From positions 2,359,001 through 2,423,000 of the forward strand of contig NZ_CP091799.1 of NCBI RefSeq assembly GCF_022024235.1: a stretch of DNA of 64,000 bases. Direction: 5' to 3'. The DNA is from Segatella baroniae B14. GTDB lineage: Bacteria > Bacteroidota > Bacteroidia > Bacteroidales > Bacteroidaceae. The notes under the pieces were generated by a model that saw only the letters and a list, made by a program, of their open reading frames with translations, made no database searches and was not told where the DNA came from. The translations under genes were made by a program, and so were the position numbers. Of the stretch, positions 59,735 through 64,000 are shown in pieces. Within the stretch, counting starts at the first letter, position 1. Each line of letters starts with the position of its first letter.

Positions 59735-60760
59735 ATGAAAGAACAATCGCCTATAACAATGAAAGATATAGCTCGCGAACTGCATGTATCAGTCGCTACC
59801 GTTTCGCGAGCATTGAAGGATAGTCCCCGTATCAGTAAGGAACAAAGGGATCGTATTCAAACTTATGCACGTGAGCACAATTTCTATCCGAATGTGATAG
59901 GTGAAGCGCTCCGTCTTAGCAAAATTATGCCGATGAAGATTATTGGTGTGATTATTCCAGAATTTATCCATTATTATTTTGCTTCTATTCTGACAGGCAT
60001 CGAAGAAGAGGCTAGTGCTAGAGGGTATCGTATTATGGTGGCCCAAAGTGATGAGCGCTATGAGCGTGAGGTGCAAATATGCGATTCTTTTTATAAAAAT
60101 AAGGTTTGTGGTATCATTGTATCACAAGCTAAAGATACAACGAAGCATGACCATTTTCAGAAACTAATAAATAGTGGTGTACCTTTGGTTTTTTATGACC
60201 GCATTTGCACGGGAGTAGACTGTTCTCGTGTAGTAGTCGATGATTATATGGGCGCTTTTACAGCTGTAACACATCTTATTGATACTGGGTGTAAACGTAT
60301 TGCATACTATGGCTCTTCTATGACGATGGAAATTGCTAAGAATCGTTATAATGGTTATAAAGATGCTTTGTTGCAGCATGGTCTCAAACTGGACGAAAGT
60401 TTGATTCATATCTGTGATAATCGTGCTTCGGCAGAAGCGATTACGCCAGATCTTCTATCGAAAGAGAATCGTCCAGATGCATTTTTTGCTATCAATGATG
60501 ATACGGCTATAGGTATTCTCTATACAGCTAAACGCATGGGGTTTCGTATACCTGATGATATTTCCATTTGTGGTTTTACTAATGGTAATCGTGCTAAGGC
60601 TTGTGACCCGATGCTTACTACTGTTGAGCAACGAGGTACACTGGTTGGTGAGGAAGCTGCCAATATTTTGATAGGTCATGTAGAAGGATCTATTCCTAAA
60701 GATAAAGTTGAAAAGAGAGTGGTGCGTACTCGTCTCGTGATTCGTGGCACTACTCGATAA
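59735..60760 (+). CDS. LacI-family transcriptional regulator of the starch locus
   Basis: A 341-residue DNA-binding regulator. Residues 8-30 form the helix-turn-helix MKDIARELHVSVATVSRALK, and the hinge helix follows near residue 55. A periplasmic-binding-protein-like sugar sensor occupies residues 65-341, with IGVIIPEFIHYYFASILTGI at its start. It faces the susC operon and shares its intergenic operator. The Bacteroides sus locus uses SusR, a membrane regulator of another family, so control here is different. It probably senses maltose or a related sugar, and the operator spacing suggests activation. Confidence 0.92.
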   Translation: MKEQSPITMKDIARELHVSVATVSRALKDSPRISKEQRDRIQTYAREHNFYPNVIGEALRLSKIMPMKIIGVIIPEFIHYYFASILTGIEEEASARGYRIMVAQSDERYEREVQICDSFYKNKVCGIIVSQAKDTTKHDHFQKLINSGVPLVFYDRICTGVDCSRVVVDDYMGAFTAVTHLIDTGCKRIAYYGSSMTMEIAKNRYNGYKDALLQHGLKLDESLIHICDNRASAEAITPDLLSKENRPDAFFAINDDTAIGILYTAKRMGFRIPDDISICGFTNGNRAKACDPMLTTVEQRGTLVGEEAANILIGHVEGSIPKDKVEKRVVRTRLVIRGTTR

Positions 60761-60818
60761 ATATAGTAGTTTCTCTTGGAGAAAAATGTTGTCTTAAGCA
60801 ATCTAAAACAAAACCTAT

Positions 60819-62120
60819 ATGAAACAAAAACCTAATATGAGTTTCTGGAAGCTGTGGAATTTGAGCTTCGGATTCTTTGGCGTACAAATTGCATACGCTT
60901 TACAGAGTGCAAATATTTCTCGTATATTTGCAACTTTGGGTGCAGACCCACACAATCTGAGTTATTTTTGGATTTTACCTCCATTGATGGGTATTCTTGT
61001 TCAACCGATTGTTGGTGCATGTAGTGATAAGACTTGGTGCAAATTAGGTCGACGTATTCCTTATCTTTTTGTAGGCGCAGCAGCTGCAGTATTGGTGATG
61101 TGCCTGTTACCTAATGCAGGTTCGTTTGGTATGCATGTTTCAACGGCCATGATTTTTGGCTTGTGTGCTTTAATGTTTTTGGATACTAGTATTAATATGG
61201 CCATGCAACCATTCAAAATGCTAGTAGGTGATATGGTTAACGAAAAACAGAAAGGATTGGCTTATTCGATACAAAGCTTTCTTTGTAATGCTGGTAGCCT
61301 TGTAGGATATGTGTTCCCATTTGTGTTTACCTATATCGGAATTTCTAATGTCGCTCCTCAAGGTGTTGTACCAGATTCTGTGATTTATAGTTTTTATATA
61401 GGTGCAGCGATATTGATTATCTGTGTGATTTATACCACACTAAAAGTAAAAGAGTGGAATCCACAGGAATATGCAGAATATAATGGTTTAAAAGAACCTT
61501 TGAATGCTGAAAAAGTTAACTTGGTAAGTTTGTTAAAGAAAGCACCTTCTACTTTCTGGAAAGTGGGACTTGTACAATTCTTTTGCTGGTTTGCCTTTAT
61601 GTATATGTGGACTTATACGAATGGTACTGTCGCTGATAACTGTTGGGGAACAACAGACGTAGCCAGTAAAGGTTATCAGGAAGCAGGAAACTGGGTAGGT
61701 ATACTTTTTGCAGTACAAGCTATTGGCTCTGTAATTTGGGCTGCAGTGTTACCGCAGTTTAAAAATCGTAAATTCGCTTATGCGTTGAGTCTTATTCTTG
61801 GTGGTATCGGCTTTGCCTGGACAGCTTTTATTCATGATCAGTATTTAATGTTTGCTCCATTTGTGCTCATCGGATGTGCTTGGGCCGCTATGTTGGCCAT
61901 GCCATTTACTTTTGTTACCAATGCCCTCCAGGGATATGGTCATTTGGGTACTTATTTGGGACTATTTAATGGTACAATCTGTATCCCTCAGATAGTTGCT
62001 GCCATTGTGGGTGGCATCTTATTAAATATGGTCGGTTCTGTACAGAGCAACATGATGATTTTAGCAGGTATTCTGCTTATTTTGGGTGCGCTGTCTGTAA
62101 GTATTATTAAGGAAAAATAG
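60819..62120 (+). CDS. MFS sugar transporter (GPH/SLC45-like)
   Basis: A 433-residue 12-helix inner-membrane transporter. It begins MSFWKLWNLSFGFFGVQIAY, and LMGILVQPIVGACSDKTWCK with the downstream LGRRIPYLFVGA is the D-x3-G-RR loop between helices 2 and 3, as in sucrose/maltose symporters of the SLC45/GPH group. It lies 58 bases after lacI and before malQ, so it most likely imports maltose or maltooligosaccharides released by the amylase. No separate promoter is evident; it is probably co-transcribed with lacI. Confidence 0.88.
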   Translation: MKQKPNMSFWKLWNLSFGFFGVQIAYALQSANISRIFATLGADPHNLSYFWILPPLMGILVQPIVGACSDKTWCKLGRRIPYLFVGAAAAVLVMCLLPNAGSFGMHVSTAMIFGLCALMFLDTSINMAMQPFKMLVGDMVNEKQKGLAYSIQSFLCNAGSLVGYVFPFVFTYIGISNVAPQGVVPDSVIYSFYIGAAILIICVIYTTLKVKEWNPQEYAEYNGLKEPLNAEKVNLVSLLKKAPSTFWKVGLVQFFCWFAFMYMWTYTNGTVADNCWGTTDVASKGYQEAGNWVGILFAVQAIGSVIWAAVLPQFKNRKFAYALSLILGGIGFAWTAFIHDQYLMFAPFVLIGCAWAAMLAMPFTFVTNALQGYGHLGTYLGLFNGTICIPQIVAAIVGGILLNMVGSVQSNMMILAGILLILGALSVSIIKEK

Positions 62121-62157
62121 ACATGTGGTACAGCTTCTTTTGTTTAGTAAAAGAATA

Positions 62158-62177
62158 GTGTGCAATCGTTAGCGCAC
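62158..62177. promoter_or_regulatory. LacI-type operator upstream of malQ
   Basis: GTGTGCAATCGTTAGCGCAC is an imperfect palindrome (14 of 20 positions symmetric) with the same centre CG as the two stronger sites. It is 62.5 bp upstream of a -7-like TAACTTAG at 62230-62237, 1 bp from the spacing at the other three promoters. A further half-like TGTGCAAACA lies at 62201. Confidence 0.6.
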
Positions 62178-62259
62178 GAATTCTCAGAAATCATGTAAAT
62201 TGTGCAAACAAGTTATTAGATTTTTTTACTAACTTAGCAACAAAATTAATAACTAGTCT

Positions 62260-64000
62260 ATGAAAATAGAATTCAATATAGCTTATCAGACCGTCTTCGG
62301 AGAAGAATTGGTGCTGAATGTAATAAACAGTAATGCCAAAAGCCAATGTAGATTGTCAACATGCGATGGACTCCATTGGAGTGGTTCTATTAAAGGTAGT
62401 CATAAGGAGTTAAAGATATTGTCTTATTATTATAGTGTAGTAAGAGGAAATCAGGAGGTGCGATCTGAATGGAAATTGGCTCCGCATATCTTGAAATTGT
62501 CTTCTTTGAAAGGCGAGCACTATGTTACTTACGACCGATGGAATGATATTCCTGCTGATTCTTATTTATATTCTTCAGCTTACACTGATTGTATTAACCA
62601 TATTGTGTTAGGAGAAGAACCGGTTCATGCTTATCCAAAGACCGTAAAGATAAAGGTTCATGCTCCACAATTGCGTGAGAATGAAGCTTTATTTCTCTGT
62701 GGAAGTATTGAAGCTTTAGGAAAATGGAATGCTGATAAAGCTATTCCTATGGCTGAGCATAATTATAATGAGTGGGTAGTTGACCTCAATGTTGAGGCTT
62801 TGAATACTTATCATCTCGAATTTAAGTTTATTGCAAAGAATAAGAAAGCTGATTATAGTCCTTTATGGGAAACGGGGTATAATCGTACCATAGATTTACC
62901 AGAAATGAAGGCTGGTGATGTAGAAGTGTATGAATTAGACCAAGCTTTCTTCGAAATATACGATCGAAAATTGGCTGGTACTCTTGTGCCTGTATTCTCG
63001 CTTCGTTCAAAAACAAGTTTTGGTGTCGGTGATTTTGGTGATTTGAAGAAGATGATTACTTTTGTGGCACAGACCCATCAGCGAGTTCTTCAAGTGTTGC
63101 CAATCAATGATACGACAATAACGCATACATGGACGGATAGTTATCCCTATAGTTGTATTAGTATCTTTGCTATACATCCGCAATATGTTGACTTTACAGT
63201 TTTACCATCATTGAAGAATGTAAAGAAGAAAAATGACTTCGAGAAACTTCGTGAGGAATTGAATGCTCTGAAGCAAATAGATTATGAACGTGTGAATGAG
63301 GCTAAAAATGAATATCTTAAGGAACTCTTTGCTCAGGAGGGAGAGAAGGTCCTTAAGTCTACCGACTTTAAACAATTCTTCAAGGAGGCTGAATGGTGGT
63401 TAGTGCCTTATGCGCAGTATAGTTATTTGAGGGAAGAGTATGGTACTGCTGATTTCTCTACTTGGCCAGACCATCAAGTTTGGAATGAGGCTGATCGAGA
63501 TATACTAGTAGATCATAAATCGCAAGCGTATCAACATGTAGCTTTTTATTATTATGTGCAGTTTATCTTGAATCGACAGATGCAAAGCGTACATGAATAT
63601 GCTAAATCAAAGGGTGTTATTCTGAAAGGTGATATCCCTATTGGGGTAAATCGATATGGTTGTGATGTCTGGATGGAGCCAAAATATTTCAACTTGAATG
63701 GACAGGCAGGAGCTCCACCTGATGATTTCTCCGTCAATGGCCAAAACTGGGGTTTCCCAACCTATAATTGGGATGAAATGATTAAGGATGGTTGCGTCTG
63801 GTGGGTTCACCGTTTCCAGAATATGTCGAAGTTTTTTGATGCTTATCGTATCGACCATGTACTTGGTTTCTTCCGCATATGGGAGATACCTGTTAATTCC
63901 GTTCATGGTTTGTTAGGTCAGTTTGCTCCATCATTAGGGATGACCCGTGACGAAATCGAGGGATATGGACTTCATTTTCAGGAAGAACAGTTTACTAAAC
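62260..64000 (+). CDS. malQ: 4-alpha-glucanotransferase MalQ (GH77) with N-terminal CBM20-like domains, cut by window edge
   Basis: Amylomaltase moves alpha-1,4-glucan segments between maltooligosaccharides in the cytoplasm. The frame opens at ATG 62260 (MKIEFNIAYQTVFGEELVLN) and stays open for 580 codons to the end of the window. The N-terminal 240 residues contain two starch-binding (CBM20-like) modules, the second reading LFLCGSIEALGKWNADKAIP. The GH77 domain follows, with VFSLRSKTSFGVGDFGDLKK and the nucleophile Asp532 in YRIDHVLGFF. The acid/base Glu, about 47 residues later, lies beyond the edge. No signal peptide is seen. It is preceded by an operator at 62158. Confidence 0.94.
   Translation, partial: MKIEFNIAYQTVFGEELVLNVINSNAKSQCRLSTCDGLHWSGSIKGSHKELKILSYYYSVVRGNQEVRSEWKLAPHILKLSSLKGEHYVTYDRWNDIPADSYLYSSAYTDCINHIVLGEEPVHAYPKTVKIKVHAPQLRENEALFLCGSIEALGKWNADKAIPMAEHNYNEWVVDLNVEALNTYHLEFKFIAKNKKADYSPLWETGYNRTIDLPEMKAGDVEVYELDQAFFEIYDRKLAGTLVPVFSLRSKTSFGVGDFGDLKKMITFVAQTHQRVLQVLPINDTTITHTWTDSYPYSCISIFAIHPQYVDFTVLPSLKNVKKKNDFEKLREELNALKQIDYERVNEAKNEYLKELFAQEGEKVLKSTDFKQFFKEAEWWLVPYAQYSYLREEYGTADFSTWPDHQVWNEADRDILVDHKSQAYQHVAFYYYVQFILNRQMQSVHEYAKSKGVILKGDIPIGVNRYGCDVWMEPKYFNLNGQAGAPPDDFSVNGQNWGFPTYNWDEMIKDGCVWWVHRFQNMSKFFDAYRIDHVLGFFRIWEIPVNSVHGLLGQFAPSLGMTRDEIEGYGLHFQEEQFTK

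Noticed and set aside
1..64000. tRNA or rRNA genes, insertion sequences or prophage
   Set aside because: I looked through the larger gaps and found no tRNA-like cloverleaf, rRNA segment, transposase or phage gene that I could support.

Overview
The window is chromosomal DNA from a member of the Bacteroidales, most likely Prevotella or a close relative (Prevotellaceae). The signs are promoters with the Bacteroidetes -7 box TAnnTTTG, type IX secretion genes porU-porV, a SusC/SusD starch locus, the Bacteroidetes-only DUF4290 gene, and secreted enzymes ending in a short Prevotella-like C-terminal tail. Nearly all of the sequence is coding. I see no tRNA, rRNA, CRISPR array, insertion sequence or prophage.

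Layout. (1) 1-3.6 kb, minus: tsaB, DUF4290, murA, rimM and dxr (cut by the window edge) form a tight housekeeping operon. (2) 3.7-5.8 kb, plus: yicC, gmk, nadD. (3) 5.8-23.4 kb: a surface-glycan and lipid-modification island. Its plus arm has a phosphoethanolamine-transferase-like enzyme, two acyltransferases, a UbiA-type polyprenyl-phosphate phosphoribosyltransferase homologue, a HAD phosphatase, a GtrA protein, three paralogous polytopic proteins that look like GT-C enzymes, and LicD. Its minus arm has a serine-acetyltransferase-like protein, a Wzx-like flippase, two glycosyltransferases, a second IspD/TarI-like cytidylyltransferase and an extended SDR. One further minus-strand glycosyltransferase sits between the paralogues. 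(4) 23.5-26.65 kb: rplM-rpsI-rpsB-tsf, with folded leaders before rplM and rpsB and a strong terminator. (5) 26.7-32.6 kb: FAH-family hydrolase, porU, porV, ispF. (6) 32.7-35.1 kb: a candidate free-standing small RNA, then a GT4-GT2 pair. (7) 35.1-43 kb: an M23/LysM peptidase, a 0.8-kb gene-free stretch with a perfect 30-bp inverted repeat, the DJ-1-like/ispD/recG operon, and divergent nadK-ABC exporter. (8) 43-47.5 kb: a MacAB-type exporter with two permeases. (9) 47.6-64 kb: two GH53 galactanases, then a starch locus (GH13 amylase, SusF-, SusE-, SusD-, SusC-like proteins, a LacI-family regulator, a GPH-type sugar transporter, and malQ cut by the window edge).

How the parts work together. 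The starch locus would bind starch at the surface (SusE/F-like), cut it (GH13), import oligosaccharides (SusC/D), move them across the inner membrane (MFS) and rearrange them in the cytoplasm (MalQ). A CAAACGTTTG-centred operator lies at an almost constant distance (61.5 bp three times, 62.5 bp once) upstream of the -7 boxes of amylase, susC, lacI and malQ, which suggests that the LacI-family protein activates the set. PorU/PorV are the attachment part of type IX secretion, and the amylase and one GH53 carry tails that may make them its cargo. In the glycan island, the UbiA-HAD-GtrA trio beside three GT-C-like paralogues suggests a polyprenyl-phosphate-pentose donor system. The cytidylyltransferase-SDR-LicD group suggests transfer of a CDP-activated polyol or sugar phosphate. 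These last two are inferences from family and context.
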